Below are positions 19,735-31,244 of a DNA stretch of 64,000 nt, piece by piece. Under the pieces are notes generated by a model. It was not told where the DNA came from, searched no databases, and saw only the letters and a program-made list of their open reading frames with translations. The stretch lies in contig NZ_CP024901.1 of the NCBI RefSeq assembly GCF_003343245.1, positions 4,650,001-4,714,000 of the forward strand, given 5' to 3'. Each line of letters begins with the position of its first letter. Within the stretch, counting starts at the first letter, position 1. This DNA is from Photorhabdus laumondii subsp. laumondii. GTDB taxonomy: Bacteria > Pseudomonadota > Gammaproteobacteria > Enterobacterales > Enterobacteriaceae. A program made the translations under genes and the position numbers.

Positions 19735-20775
19735 TCACCCAATCACAGGGGAATACTTCTGTTTCAATCCATCGGATTTATAGGCCGTGTTCCTTATCGC
19801 GCTGGCATTCTCCAGCATACCTGTGTTGTGGTGCGTATGGGCGGCAATCTGTTCCGCCAGTGCCTTAACCACATCCAACGTCTCTAACATCAAGGTCATG
19901 ACATTGATTTGCTGGCTGCCCACCCAAACCACGAGCGCGACGATTTCTTGCCTGGCGCCGGCGATGCTCTGCTTAAGCAGGCCAATTTTCTCTATCAGCT
20001 TTTGCCCAACTTCAACATTGGCCTCTTTCCCCACACTGACAACGAAATTTGATGAGGTCACCATACTATAGTCACCGTCTGCAATTTGCCGGACAGCGCC
20101 CGCCAGTAGCGTAGACGTGCCCAAGACCGTGGTTTTATCCGTGGCCTGTATCGTGGTTTCCCGGGCAACTACGTTACGTGTTTCCGTGTCTGCCCTGACT
20201 TCACGGTGCATGGACGATTCATCAATAGTTTGGTCAGTCTGACGAATCCAATGCCCTTCCTGAGTCACTCTCTGCGAGACTTCCGCCCGCTGCTGCTGCA
20301 ATTGTTCGCCTGGCTTGATATCGGGCAAGGTATTACCCTGGCTTAATGTCTGCCGGATAAAGGGCTTGTCCAGCCTGCCTGCCTCAAAAGCGATTTCAAC
20401 CACCGTTCCGACTGGCGGATATTGGAACATACCCGATTCACTGCCCGCCATCGGCAAAAGCAGCGGAACCGCGTGATAAACAGGAACAGCGGTATCCTGA
20501 CCATCATCAGCCAATAATTGCACATCAACCGCATAGCGTGGCCGGAATGGGTCGGAGATATCGCCGCTGACCGTATTTTCAGGGTGTGCCTCAATGCGGG
20601 CAAATTTGGGTAAATGCAGCCCTGCCGATAATTCGGGGTAGGCGGCATCAATCTGACGCTGCATTGGCGATGAGGCTACTCCGTAAAAAGTGGCTTTTTT
20701 ATTTCCAACGGTCAGTAACAACAAAACGGCGACAAAGATTTTCTTAACGGCCCTACTCTTCAACCAAGAAAACAA
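19735..20775 (-). CDS. Orphan phage tail spike/baseplate-like protein (gp5/gpV OB-fold type)
   Basis: A 346-aa frame. The middle part reads like the OB-fold base of phage baseplate spike proteins (YHAVPLLLPMAG, then PPVGTVVEIAFEAGRLDKPF). It is followed by a Gln/Thr-rich repetitive stretch (about 170-240) and, near the end, AAHTHHNTG. The first in-frame codon is a TTG at 20775, ten bases after the methyltransferase stop; an internal ATG at residue 38 is also possible. The N-terminal segment is hydrophobic (KKIFVAVLLLLTVG), unlike a cytoplasmic spike, so the 5' end may be altered. No other tail genes surround it, so it is a remnant or a recruited single gene. Family assignment is by overall resemblance only. 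Confidence 0.6.
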   Translation of the reverse strand: MFSWLKSRAVKKIFVAVLLLLTVGNKKATFYGVASSPMQRQIDAAYPELSAGLHLPKFARIEAHPENTVSGDISDPFRPRYAVDVQLLADDGQDTAVPVYHAVPLLLPMAGSESGMFQYPPVGTVVEIAFEAGRLDKPFIRQTLSQGNTLPDIKPGEQLQQQRAEVSQRVTQEGHWIRQTDQTIDESSMHREVRADTETRNVVARETTIQATDKTTVLGTSTLLAGAVRQIADGDYSMVTSSNFVVSVGKEANVEVGQKLIEKIGLLKQSIAGARQEIVALVVWVGSQQINVMTLMLETLDVVKALAEQIAAHTHHNTGMLENASAIRNTAYKSDGLKQKYSPVIG

Positions 20776-20784
20776 AGCTGCTTT

Positions 20785-21729
20785 CTAAAGTCTCTGTGCA
20801 ATAACACTATAAGTCGACACATAGTTTTTCACCTGAGCAACCGAAAAGTTTTCAGCCAGTACACGCAATTCTTCCAAAGGACCACTAACACCTTCAGGAA
20901 AGTTTCGTTCGATGTTGGCCTTAACATCCAACAACCAATGCACCACATCAATATTAGACGGCAATACCCTCATATCCTTAATAACGAAGCCACTTTTCTC
21001 CAACACTTGTCTGAAATAGCTGGGTGTTTTGCGGTTAGCACAAGCGAGACGATCAACGGTGTCAGGAATATCCGATTTATAATTATCCAACTCCATATTA
21101 TAGAGATTTTCAGAAATAATCACCTGACCACCAGCGCTCACCCGTTTGAACAATGCACTCATAGCCTTTTCATACAACGAGTCCGGAAAATGTGAAATGA
21201 CACCACGGATAATCACCAGATCATAAGGTTCCTGCGGATCAGGTAAGCGATCAATATCCTGTGCATTGCACAGATACAGATTGATACGCTCAGAAAGTCC
21301 ATATTGTGCGTGAAATTCAGCACAATACCGCAACTGCTGCTCGCTGATATTTACTCCATCCAAACGCTTACATTCAGGAAAACGCTCAGCCAGATATTTC
21401 AGGATATAACCCCAACCACAACCGATATCCAAAATACGCTGAATTGGTGGCCTTTCGATCTTTGTTTCCAAACCAGCCAATAGCAGCTGACGATCAAAAT
21501 AACGAATACCTGAGTCATCCAATGAAATTGGTAGCTTTGAAGCAGGATCATCGTAAACACCAAACTGGAATAACAGTGTATCGCCAATCACCTTACGCCA
21601 GCATTCTGGATCTCCGCAATAAGTTTGTACCACTTTACTTTCGTAATCGTTGGTGGTTTCCCCCTGAATGATGTGATAGGGCGAGACAGACTCAACATCA
21701 GTGCAAAACACATTATCAAAGCTACTCAT
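20785..21729 (-). CDS. Class I SAM-dependent methyltransferase
   Basis: A 314-aa protein with a clear Rossmann-fold SAM site: ILDIGCGWG with Asp101 at its start, followed by [14 protein letters not shown] (acidic-loop region), NAQDIDRLP and [16 protein letters not shown]. The N-terminal ~90 residues, including [20 protein letters not shown], resemble the cyclopropane-synthase-like/small-molecule methyltransferases. The substrate cannot be told from sequence. It is the first of two leftward genes, with the spike-like gene 10 bp behind, and is downstream of idi on the same strand. The linkage to idi might suggest an isoprenoid-related substrate, but 138 bp separate them and this is speculation. 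Confidence 0.8.
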   Translation of the reverse strand: MSSFDNVFCTDVESVSPYHIIQGETTNDYESKVVQTYCGDPECWRKVIGDTLLFQFGVYDDPASKLPISLDDSGIRYFDRQLLLAGLETKIERPPIQRILDIGCGWGYILKYLAERFPECKRLDGVNISEQQLRYCAEFHAQYGLSERINLYLCNAQDIDRLPDPQEPYDLVIIRGVISHFPDSLYEKAMSALFKRVSAGGQVIISENLYNMELDNYKSDIPDTVDRLACANRKTPSYFRQVLEKSGFVIKDMRVLPSNIDVVHWLLDVKANIERNFPEGVSGPLEELRVLAENFSVAQVKNYVSTYSVIAQRL

Positions 21730-21866
21730 GAACTTTTCCTTATTAAACGGTTTTTAAAAGCGTCACACCCTTAATTTGTCAAGATTTTCGGCGTATTGGT
21801 AAATTTCAATGAAATATTCATATCTAATTAATCCAATGCTATGGCTACCGATAAATTACATTGTTA

Positions 21867-22400
21867 TCAAATCAGCCTTTGCCACTCCTCAATATCTTGA
21901 TACGAAAGACCATTAATGATTTTTTTGAACCAAACCGTATACACATCAGGAGCATTATTAATTAGCGCCCTCAATTTCAGAAGATTAACCCATTTATAAT
22001 CGGATACTTCGTCAAGGTTAATTATCGGTTCTTTATCAAAGCGTCCAATAAAAACATGATCATACTCGTATTCAATCAAATTATTAGGAAGTATCGCGTG
22101 ATAAATAAATGACGAAACCTTTTTCAATGGACAGTCAAAACCCATCTCTTCGCCAAGACGCCGATGTGCAGCGGCCTCCAGAGCTTCACCAACCCTAGGG
22201 TGACCACAACAGCTATTGGTCCAAAGCCCGGCTGAATGATATTTGGTTGCCGCTCGCTTCTGTAAGAGTAAATTTCCTTTATTATCAAAAACAAAGATAG
22301 AAAAGGCCCGATGTAACATACCTTTCTGATGAATATCAGCTTTTCCCGCTGAACCAATGGGATTATCATGTTTATCAACAAGAACAAGTATCTCATCCAT
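21867..22400 (-). CDS. idi: Isopentenyl-diphosphate delta-isomerase, type I
   Basis: Idi interconverts isopentenyl and dimethylallyl diphosphate, balancing the C5 isoprenoid pool. It is a Nudix-fold enzyme: catalytic Cys65 lies in TNSCCGHP, the Nudix helix includes RRLGEEMGF, and the EYEYDHVF segment supplies metal/catalytic acidic residues. Start at 22400 (MDEILVLVDKHD, 177 aa) has AAAGGG upstream; ten more open codons precede it. It stands alone between a methyltransferase and an AT-rich regulatory gap. The non-mevalonate pathway does not strictly require Idi, so it is an accessory trait in enterobacteria. Confidence 0.94.
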   Translation of the reverse strand: MDEILVLVDKHDNPIGSAGKADIHQKGMLHRAFSIFVFDNKGNLLLQKRAATKYHSAGLWTNSCCGHPRVGEALEAAAHRRLGEEMGFDCPLKKVSSFIYHAILPNNLIEYEYDHVFIGRFDKEPIINLDEVSDYKWVNLLKLRALINNAPDVYTVWFKKIINGLSYQDIEEWQRLI

Positions 22401-22525
22401 TATTAATGCCCTTTCTGTGAATTGAATCATATAAAATCATAAATTTTAATTAACAATAAAAATACAATACATATTCTGCAAGTACTAACTTAACTTTCAA
22501 GAATAAGGGGGTTTTCATAACAACA

Positions 22526-22537
22526 TGATATAAATCA
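22526..22537. promoter_or_regulatory. FNR/CRP-like palindrome TGATATAAATCA
   Basis: A perfect TGAT-N4-ATCA palindrome 126 bp upstream of idi and 440 bp upstream of the VirK-like gene. The identical 12-mer occurs upstream of gltB at 44511-44522. It matches the core of FNR sites but lacks the outer T/A of the consensus, so it is only a candidate. Confidence 0.35.
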
Positions 22538-22782
22538 CAAAATAAAAATATTTCATCCATTCTCTTCTGACATTAATGTAAAAACAGAACAAATTAATAG
22601 AATAATTATTAATGTTTTAATTAAACGGATTCAAAAAAGAATATATCCGACATTAATCATTTATCACCAATACTCACCTGCTAAATTTGTTACAGATCAT
22701 GAGCTCGGGTATCACAACAAGTTATAGCCGTTTTTCTCATCTTTCTGGATGTGCTTTTACAGCAAAAAGCATCACAGAAAAC

Positions 22783-22799
22783 TAAACGAATAATAAACA
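22783..22799 (-). promoter_or_regulatory. PhoP-box-like direct repeat 1
   Basis: On the minus strand TGTTTA-N5-CGTTTA, the six-base half-sites separated by 5 bp as in PhoP boxes. Its centre is 42 bp from that of box 2, four helical turns. Confidence 0.5.
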
Positions 22800-22824
22800 A
22801 ACATGAGAAAATCCCCTTAATAAC

Positions 22825-22841
22825 TAAACATTCATTAAACA
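22825..22841 (-). promoter_or_regulatory. PhoP-box-like direct repeat 2 (perfect)
   Basis: On the minus strand TGTTTA-ATGAA-TGTTTA, an exact direct repeat with the 5-bp spacing of PhoP boxes. It lies 137 bp upstream of the VirK-like start codon. Confidence 0.6.
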
Positions 22842-22881
22842 GCTGTTGATTTTTTATCTTAAAAAAATATAAATAAACATC

Positions 22882-22916
22882 CGTTGAAGTTTTGTTTAAT
22901 ACCAAAGGAGTATACT
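22882..22916 (+). promoter_or_regulatory. Candidate PhoP-activated promoter of the VirK-like gene
   Basis: On the plus strand CGTTGA-AGTTT-TGTTTA is followed, after 12 bp, by a good -10 hexamer TATACT (22911-22916). A PhoP box replacing the -35 and placed about 12 bp before the -10 is the usual layout of PhoP-activated promoters. The predicted leader is about 55 nt. Confidence 0.6.
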
Positions 22917-22977
22917 CACGGTTTGCAAGTCTTCTTCCCTCCAGTATTTTTTAGAACTAGATAAAGAAATGAAATAA

Positions 22978-23913
22978 ATGAAATATATGTATCAACCTGC
23001 CAGTTCAGGAATTCGGCTGTTCACAGATTTAGTCGGAAAAAAAATTAGCCCTAGCCCTCATTGGTATTCTGCCCAGAATCGCACTAAATTTGCCTTACGT
23101 AGCGCTCTGATGCCAATATCGACACTAAAACTATTAAACCAGATAGTTAATACGCCGTTCTATTTGGATATTTTGAAGAAACAGCCTTGTTTACCTTCTA
23201 AATTACATCGCCCTTATCTAAGTATTAACTTCAATAGAGGGCAGACGTTACGTGCAATAAATGAACATTACCAGCTATTATTTACTGGGTTAAATCAGTC
23301 TATTGTTAATAAAATATTTCGCTCCAATGCATATCCATTAGCGGTTATCAATGGTAAGAGTGGAACTTACACTATTTTTCTAGATTCTATGGATTGTTTT
23401 AATAAAGAAGGTGAGCTCACTCTATTTATTACAACAGGAGATAGTAAAACTTTGGCAAGATGCGCTTTCACACTACTCACTATTGCCGGTAAAAAAACAC
23501 TGTTCATCGGTGGACTACAAGGTTCCAAAGGCGATGCAACCCTTGAAATTATCCGCGATGCAACGAAAGATTGTTATGGATTATTTCCAAAACGCTTACT
23601 GATTGAATCCATTTGCCGTCTCGCTGCCCACTTTGAATGCCAGCAAATTCTGGCAGCCAGCAATGATACTCACATCTATAAGAGTCTACGCTATTGGCAT
23701 AAAAAGAAAGACAAATTAGTCGCTGATTACGACTCTTTCTGGGAATCATTAGGTGGAGCAAAGGGCAAAAATAAGGATTTCCATCTCCCCTTATCCATTG
23801 AAAGAAAACCGCTTGAAGATATAGCCAGTAAGAAGCGGGCAGAATATCGCCGCCGCTATCAATTACTAGATGAACTGGATAATGGAATGCAGCATTCTCT
23901 GCCTTCAAATTAA
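22978..23913 (+). CDS. VirK/YbjX-family (DUF535) protein
   Basis: A 311-aa protein of the DUF535 family, which includes E. coli YbjX and Salmonella VirK. Characteristic blocks are LPSKLHRPYLSINFNRGQTLRAINEHYQ (positions ~75-100), a middle GELTLFITTGDSKTLARCAF, GKKTLFIGGLQGSKG, and ECQQILAASNDTHIYKS near residue 220 with the Lys/Arg-rich RAEYRRRYQLLDEL end. Family members affect antimicrobial-peptide resistance and persistence in hosts and are PhoP-controlled in Salmonella; the biochemical function is not known. Ribosome-binding sites before the ATG are weak. PhoP-box-like repeats upstream fit such regulation. No signal peptide is seen. Confidence 0.88.
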   Translation: MKYMYQPASSGIRLFTDLVGKKISPSPHWYSAQNRTKFALRSALMPISTLKLLNQIVNTPFYLDILKKQPCLPSKLHRPYLSINFNRGQTLRAINEHYQLLFTGLNQSIVNKIFRSNAYPLAVINGKSGTYTIFLDSMDCFNKEGELTLFITTGDSKTLARCAFTLLTIAGKKTLFIGGLQGSKGDATLEIIRDATKDCYGLFPKRLLIESICRLAAHFECQQILAASNDTHIYKSLRYWHKKKDKLVADYDSFWESLGGAKGKNKDFHLPLSIERKPLEDIASKKRAEYRRRYQLLDELDNGMQHSLPSN

Positions 23914-23922
23914 ATCAGAATC

Positions 23923-23956
23923 AGGCCGCTACTTTTCACAGAGCGGCCTAATTTTT
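23923..23956. terminator. Bidirectional terminator after the VirK-like gene
   Basis: AGGCCGCT and AGCGGCCT form an 8-bp stem around an 11-nt loop, followed by AATTTTT; it also serves the convergent acetyltransferase gene. Confidence 0.85.
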
Positions 23957-23966
23957 AAGATGACTC

Positions 23967-24566
23967 TTATCTCGGTTTAACCATCTGCCATTCAAGATGT
24001 ATTTTAACCGCCGGCCATTCACCACTGATAATGCTGTAAACACAAGTATCCCTGATACTGCCATCTTTAGATACACCATGACTACGCAGAATTCCATCAA
24101 GTTTTGCACCCAGTCGCTCTATCGCTTTCCGGCTCTGATGATTAAAAAAATGAGTGCGAAACTCCACTGCGATGCATCCTAATTCTTCAAAAGCGTATTT
24201 CAATAAGAGATATTTTACTTCCGTATTAATATGTGTCCGCTGAACAGAACGAGCATACCAGGTATAACCGATTTCCAACCGGCGGACATCAGAATCAATA
24301 TTCATATACGTGGTCATGCCAACCGCTTTACTTGTTCGATGATCAACAATAGCAAAAGGCAGCATAGTACCTTTTTCATGTAGCAATAAACGGCGTTCAA
24401 TCTCGTTACCTAGCTCAGCCGGCGAAGGGACACTGGTGTACCACAATTTATGCAGCTCACTTTCTTCAATTGCCTGTAAAAACTCATCATGCCGTTGGTG
24501 TGTCAGAGGTTCTAAAGTCACCCCTTTTCCTGCCAAAGTTACCCATTCAGTCATCTGTTTTTTCAT
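23967..24566 (-). CDS. GNAT-family N-acetyltransferase (RimJ/RimL-like)
   Basis: A 199-aa acetyltransferase of the RimJ/RimL-like GNAT group: VTLEPLTHQRHDEFLQAIE at the N-terminus, then VGMTTYMNIDSDVRRLEIGYTWY (central strands), RTHINTEVKYLLLKYAFEELGC in the acetyl-CoA-binding region and HFFNHQSRKAIERLGAKLDGILR near the end. The substrate is unknown; relatives acetylate ribosomal protein N-termini or small amines. The start at 24566 is the ATG; a GTG three codons upstream extends the frame. It is monocistronic and convergent with the VirK-like gene. Confidence 0.85.
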   Translation of the reverse strand: MKKQMTEWVTLAGKGVTLEPLTHQRHDEFLQAIEESELHKLWYTSVPSPAELGNEIERRLLLHEKGTMLPFAIVDHRTSKAVGMTTYMNIDSDVRRLEIGYTWYARSVQRTHINTEVKYLLLKYAFEELGCIAVEFRTHFFNHQSRKAIERLGAKLDGILRSHGVSKDGSIRDTCVYSIISGEWPAVKIHLEWQMVKPR

Positions 24567-24890
24567 AATAACCACTGAGTTATAAATTAAGTCAGAATAG
24601 AAGAGTTCACCCTATTCCAGAATCAAAACTGGAATCAAGTTAATATATGAAAAATCAATCCCCGATTAAAGCAAAACCCACACTTTTAACATCTCAGGCG
24701 GCTGTCGAATCATTCAGAAAAAAATACTAAAACTGGGTAAACAAATCGCCTGACTGAATCAGTCAGATTCTTTTCACTAACTCGATGAAATAACCTGATT
24801 TCATGACCTTCATCACATTCATTTAACATTTTTTTCCCAATCAACCTTATTCCATCTAAATTTGAACCATCACTCATCCGACCACTTTGA

Positions 24891-26981
<2,091 letters not shown>

Positions 26982-27033
26982 TGATAAATAATGACGGTCA
27001 TAGACAGACCGTAAGACAGGGTAAATCCTCAAA

Positions 27034-27060
27034 CCGCGCCATTCCTGGCGCGGATATTTT
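27034..27060 (+). terminator. fadH terminator
   Basis: CCGCGCC and GGCGCGG pair across ATTCCT, followed by ATATTTT, about 50 bp after fadH. Confidence 0.75.
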
Positions 27061-27100
27061 ACTCTTTCTTACCTAATCTTTTTAAACCAAAATACTTCAA

Positions 27101-28348
27101 TTAATTACGTTGAGTTAACTGATCCGATGACAGACGGTCATCCTCAGCCTGACAAACAGCAGCAGTAAACAATACATCGGTAGAAGAGTTCAGACTCGTT
27201 TCCGCAGAATCCTGTAATACACCAATAATCAAACCGACTGCTACAACTTGCATCGCAATCTCATTGGAAATCCCAAACATGCTACAGGCCAGAGGGATCA
27301 ACAATAGCGATCCCCCAGCCACACCAGAAGCACCACAGGCACAAATGGCAGAAACCACGCTTAACAATAATGCTGTAGGCACATCAACAGGTATCCCAAG
27401 CGTATTGACCGCAGCCAGAGTCAACACCGGGATAGTCACCGCAGCGCCTTCCATATTGATCGTTGCGCCTAATGGAATAGAAACTGAATAAGTATCTTCA
27501 TGCAGATTCATACGACGGCACATCGCCATATTCACTGGAATATTTGCAGCCGAACTGCGGGTGAAAAATGCCGTTACGCCACTTTCACGCAGGCAAGCAA
27601 ATACCAGTGGATAAGGATTACGACGAATTTTCCAGTAAACAATCAACGGATTTACAACAAGTGCCATAACCAACATACAACTCAGTAATACAACCAGCAG
27701 TTGGACATATCCCAGTAAGGCATTAAACCCCGTTTCTGCAATTGTTGCAGACACCAGACCGAAAATACCAACCGGTGCAAAACGAATGACCACCCGAACA
27801 ACCTGAGTAACCGCTTCAGACATGTCATGAATTAGAGACTTAGTTGAATCCGCCGCATGACGCAGGGCGATACCCAAACCAATAGCCCAGGCAAGGATAC
27901 CGATATAGTTACCGTTCAGTAATGCATTCACTGGATTAGCGACAACATTAACCAGTAACCCTTTAATCACCTCTATAATATTTTCAGGAGGCGACATCTG
28001 AGCATCATTGACAGCTAGCACCAGCGGTAATGGGAATATAAAGCTACCGGCCACAGCAACCAACGCAGCAAAAAAAGTACCCAAGATATAGAGGATAAGG
28101 ATTGGACGAATATTGGTTTTTTGGCCTTTTTTATGGTTAGCAATAGAAGACATGACCAAAATCCATACCAATACCGGGGCTACTGCTTTCAGGGCGCCAA
28201 CGAACAACGTCCCAAGTAAACTGACTGATTTGGCAACCGAAGGTGCCAACCACGCTAACAGTATCCCTGCAATTAAACCTACCAAAATTTGTTTAACCAG
28301 GCTTCCTTGTACAATGTAATGCACGAAGCCACGTTTTTGTTTTTCCAT
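27101..28348 (-). CDS. sstT: Serine/threonine:sodium symporter SstT
   Basis: SstT imports serine and threonine with sodium across the inner membrane (DAACS/glutamate-transporter family). The 415-aa product has 8 or more hydrophobic segments, the conserved [34 protein letters not shown] in the substrate site, and [20 protein letters not shown]. Sequence and length agree with E. coli SstT (414 aa). Single gene, convergent with fadH; alx lies downstream of a divergent gap that holds an ERIC element. Confidence 0.97.
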   Translation of the reverse strand: MEKQKRGFVHYIVQGSLVKQILVGLIAGILLAWLAPSVAKSVSLLGTLFVGALKAVAPVLVWILVMSSIANHKKGQKTNIRPILILYILGTFFAALVAVAGSFIFPLPLVLAVNDAQMSPPENIIEVIKGLLVNVVANPVNALLNGNYIGILAWAIGLGIALRHAADSTKSLIHDMSEAVTQVVRVVIRFAPVGIFGLVSATIAETGFNALLGYVQLLVVLLSCMLVMALVVNPLIVYWKIRRNPYPLVFACLRESGVTAFFTRSSAANIPVNMAMCRRMNLHEDTYSVSIPLGATINMEGAAVTIPVLTLAAVNTLGIPVDVPTALLLSVVSAICACGASGVAGGSLLLIPLACSMFGISNEIAMQVVAVGLIIGVLQDSAETSLNSSTDVLFTAAVCQAEDDRLSSDQLTQRN

Positions 28349-28382
28349 AGCTGATCCATTTTATTAACAGTTCTGTTAAACC

Positions 28383-28509
28383 TATACCCTATGGATTTCA
28401 AGATGCATCGCGACGGCAAAGGAGCGAATCCCCGGGAGCATAGCGAACTATGTAACCGGGGTGAGAGAGTGCAGCCAACAAAGAGGCAACTTGAAAGATA
28501 ACGAGTATA
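28383..28509 (+). repeat. ERIC element, copy 3
   Basis: A 127-bp TATA-bounded unit with the ERIC core, 34 bp upstream of the sstT start codon, so it may lie within or beside the sstT promoter. Confidence 0.92.
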
Positions 28510-28708
28510 TATTTTTTTGTGTTTGCTTCCTCAGTATAGGGAAACCAAGAGTAGAGAAAAGCAGCGATAGTTAAAATATACAACCTCGCCAGCACTTATT
28601 AACAACACATTCACATTTGTGTGATCAAAACGGCAATTTACACATTTACAAAATACAATTATTTGTTTTTATGTTTAACCATTTCGCAGCAATTTAAGAC
28701 AAGAAGAA

Positions 28709-28739
28709 ACCATATCTCCCCATTCAAAAAAGATATGGT
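28709..28739 (-). terminator. alx terminator
   Basis: On the minus strand ACCATATCT pairs perfectly with AGATATGGT across a 13-nt loop, followed by TTCTTCTT. Confidence 0.75.
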
Positions 28740-28764
28740 TATCTGTTAAAAAATAGTTACCTAA

Positions 28765-29727
28765 TTACTGGTTCTCTGTCGCTTTGTATTTATTTACCCA
28801 AACATTAATAATCATTGTTACTGCCAAAATACTGGCTACAGCTCCCAGAGAACCCCCTATAGGAATATGATAAAAATCTATTATCAGCATTTTAATACCG
28901 ATAAATGCCAGAATGACTGATAAACCATATTTAAGCATTGTAAATTTCTCTGCCACCCCAGCCAGCAGAAAATACATCGCACGTAATCCTAAGATAGCGA
29001 AAAGATTAGAAGTCAAAACAATAAAAGGATCTGTAGTGACTGCAAAAATAGCAGGAATACTGTCTACCGCAAAAATAACGTCACTAATTTCAACCAGAAT
29101 CAGGACCAAGATGAGTGGCGTCGCATATAACAAACCCTTTTCTTTCACAAAGAAACGTTCTCCGTGAAGATTATCAGTGATGCGAATATGCGCTTTTAGC
29201 CAACGAACAAAAGGTTTATCGCCTATCGGAGAATCATCCTCTTTAACCAACGCCATCTTAACGCCGGTAACCAGCAAAAAGAGGCCAAACAGATAAAGTA
29301 TCCAACTAAATTGAGAAACCAGCCAGCTCCCTGCAAAGATCATCACGGTACGCAGCACAATTGCGCCTAAGACACCGTAAATAAGCACCCGACGTTGTAA
29401 ATTTGCCGGAATGGCAAAATAGCTGAATAACATCAGCCATACAAACACATTATCAACAGCAAGCGCTTTCTCAAGTAAATACCCGGTAAGAAAAGCCATT
29501 ACCTGACTATTAGCAACCGCTACCCCTACAGTTTCTCTGCAATACCACCATAATCCTAATGCAAATAAGAGCGACAAACTTACCCAAATTACACTCCAGA
29601 CAGCAGCTTGACGAAATGACATTGCTTGCTCTTTCTTACGCCCCTGTAAGGATAGATCCAGCAGCAACATAATCGTAATTAAAACAGCAAAACTTCCCCA
29701 TAAGAGAGGACTACCCACAGAGTTCAT
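28765..29727 (-). CDS. alx: TerC-family membrane protein Alx (manganese exporter)
   Basis: Alx is an inner-membrane TerC-family protein; in E. coli it exports manganese and is induced by alkaline pH and Mn. The 320-aa product is multi-pass with family motifs [20 protein letters not shown] and [20 protein letters not shown], the acidic residues of which are the proposed metal path, and [18 protein letters not shown] precedes the ATG. The gene is preceded on its own strand by a yybP-ykoY riboswitch leader, so its regulation is probably as in E. coli. Confidence 0.95.
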   Translation of the reverse strand: MNSVGSPLLWGSFAVLITIMLLLDLSLQGRKKEQAMSFRQAAVWSVIWVSLSLLFALGLWWYCRETVGVAVANSQVMAFLTGYLLEKALAVDNVFVWLMLFSYFAIPANLQRRVLIYGVLGAIVLRTVMIFAGSWLVSQFSWILYLFGLFLLVTGVKMALVKEDDSPIGDKPFVRWLKAHIRITDNLHGERFFVKEKGLLYATPLILVLILVEISDVIFAVDSIPAIFAVTTDPFIVLTSNLFAILGLRAMYFLLAGVAEKFTMLKYGLSVILAFIGIKMLIIDFYHIPIGGSLGAVASILAVTMIINVWVNKYKATENQ

Positions 29728-29744
29728 TTTCTTTCTCTCATAAA

Positions 29745-29960
29745 CAAAAACGGCTGAAGTCTCAGAAGACGCCAGCCGCTGCTATATTTCTTCCCCACAT
29801 CGTGGATAAGGATGTATTGCAAGCAACCCTCGCCTTCTGGCAAGGTCTCACTTACAACACAGAAAATGTACCATCAGGTATAAGTTCAAGGTTGCCCGGC
29901 TACCGGATGCTGTTGCATCGTAATGACGATAAACCGGCTAAGGAAGTTACTCCCCTTTGC
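29745..29960 (-). promoter_or_regulatory. yybP-ykoY (Mn2+/pH-responsive) riboswitch leader of alx
   Basis: On the minus strand, reading toward alx: GGGGAGTAACTTCC (29942-29956), then GTGAGACCTTGCCAGAAGGC, the conserved alx core that forms the switching helix, then a stem ending GGCTGGCGTCTTCTGAGACT with a T run (AGCCGTTTTTG) just before the alx ribosome-binding site. These blocks match the E. coli alx leader in order. Mn binding and alkaline pH should favour the expressed fold. Confidence 0.85.
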
Positions 29961-30378
29961 TGCGGTGAAAAATAAATCAAATTCAGACAAGAATCAATCT
30001 ACCACTGAAAAAATATTGACTCATAGTCAGCGGTCAGCAGTCAGCGGTCAGCGGTCAGTAAATCATAAGTGAATAAAATGGTAACAAAAACAGATTAAAA
30101 TAGTAGGACAAACAGTCATTCATTTAAATGCAAGAAACCTAACAAGCCCGCCTTATAGACCCATTTCTTATCCTATTTTAATGAACGTTCAATTGATCAC
30201 CAAAATTTTCTGTTTAGTCACCCCTGATTTTGTTACAGTGGCACAGGCTGCGTCATTTGCCTTTTTCAACAGTGAAAAGGCATGAAAACCAACCAAATAA
30301 CGTAAAATAGGATGTAATTTAATCGGTTTAGCCTCATGCTTTCAGGATGAACGAACAAAGGCATTTTAGGAACACCTG
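29961..30378. other. Intergenic region between alx leader and yqjA, with short tandem repeats
   Basis: No coding potential seen. At 30026-30058 the seven-base unit GTCAGCG/GTCAGCA is repeated about five times in tandem. The yqjA promoter should lie in 30200-30370; I see no strong hexamers. Confidence 0.5.
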
Positions 30379-31050
30379 ATGGAAATAGTAAAAGAACTTA
30401 TATATGCACTTTGGTACCAGGATTATGAAACTCTGGCCAACCCATCCCTATTATGGGCCATTTACATCATGCTATTCTTGATTCTCTTCCTTGAAAATGG
30501 CCTCCTTCCTGCTGCATTTTTACCAGGAGACAGCCTGCTTATACTAGTTGGCGTATTGATTGCCAAAGGTGCAATGAGTTTCCCTCTAACGATTGTAGTA
30601 TTAACTGCCGGAGCAAGCTTAGGTTGTTGGATTGGTTATCTTCAAGGAAAATGGTTAGGAAATACCAAGACAGTACAAGGCTGGCTCTCTCACCTTCCAG
30701 CTTATTATCACCAAAGAGCTTACAATCTTTTTCACCGCCACGGCCTATCAGCTTTACTTCTTGGCCGCTTCCTCGCATTTGTCAGAACCCTCTTACCAAC
30801 ACTTGCAGGACTGACAGGTCTACAAAACAGTCGTTTCCAGTTTTTTAACTGGCTCAGTGGCTTCCTGTGGGTCATTATCCTTACCTCTTTGGGTTATGCA
30901 TTTGGTAAGACCCCCATTTTCCGTCAATATGAAGACTTGGTAATGAATTTCCTGATATTACTGCCACTTGCTTTACTTATTATTGGTTTTAGCGGCAGTT
31001 TGCTCGTTGTATGGCGTAAAAAAACTTGCCAATCCCCTCAAAAAAAGTAA
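30379..31050 (+). CDS. yqjA: DedA-family membrane protein YqjA
   Basis: A DedA/SNARE-associated superfamily integral membrane protein. In E. coli YqjA with YghB supports proton-motive-force homeostasis, alkaline tolerance and cell division, and DedA proteins help recycle undecaprenyl phosphate. The 223-aa product has several transmembrane segments, the conserved [22 protein letters not shown] in the first re-entrant region, and [23 protein letters not shown] precedes the ATG at 30379. It begins the yqj cluster, but mzrA and yqjC, which follow it in E. coli, are not present here. Confidence 0.93.
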   Translation: MEIVKELIYALWYQDYETLANPSLLWAIYIMLFLILFLENGLLPAAFLPGDSLLILVGVLIAKGAMSFPLTIVVLTAGASLGCWIGYLQGKWLGNTKTVQGWLSHLPAYYHQRAYNLFHRHGLSALLLGRFLAFVRTLLPTLAGLTGLQNSRFQFFNWLSGFLWVIILTSLGYAFGKTPIFRQYEDLVMNFLILLPLALLIIGFSGSLLVVWRKKTCQSPQKK

Positions 31051-31244
31051 TTAATTCCAATAAAATCTAATATCCCTCCCTGCTGCAGATAAAAGTATCG
31101 TTTGCAGCAGAATAGTGAAATAACGCTAATGTTTTTTATTCACCTTCCAAAATATAAGCTATATTTAGTGATAGTCTTTTCCTGCATCAGGAAAAGCAAC
31201 TAACTAAGTCAAATACACACACCTTACATTGAGGAGTAATCTAC

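Noticed and set aside
30026..30058. CRISPR or iteron array
   Set aside because: A seven-base tandem repeat with no spacers and no replication gene nearby.
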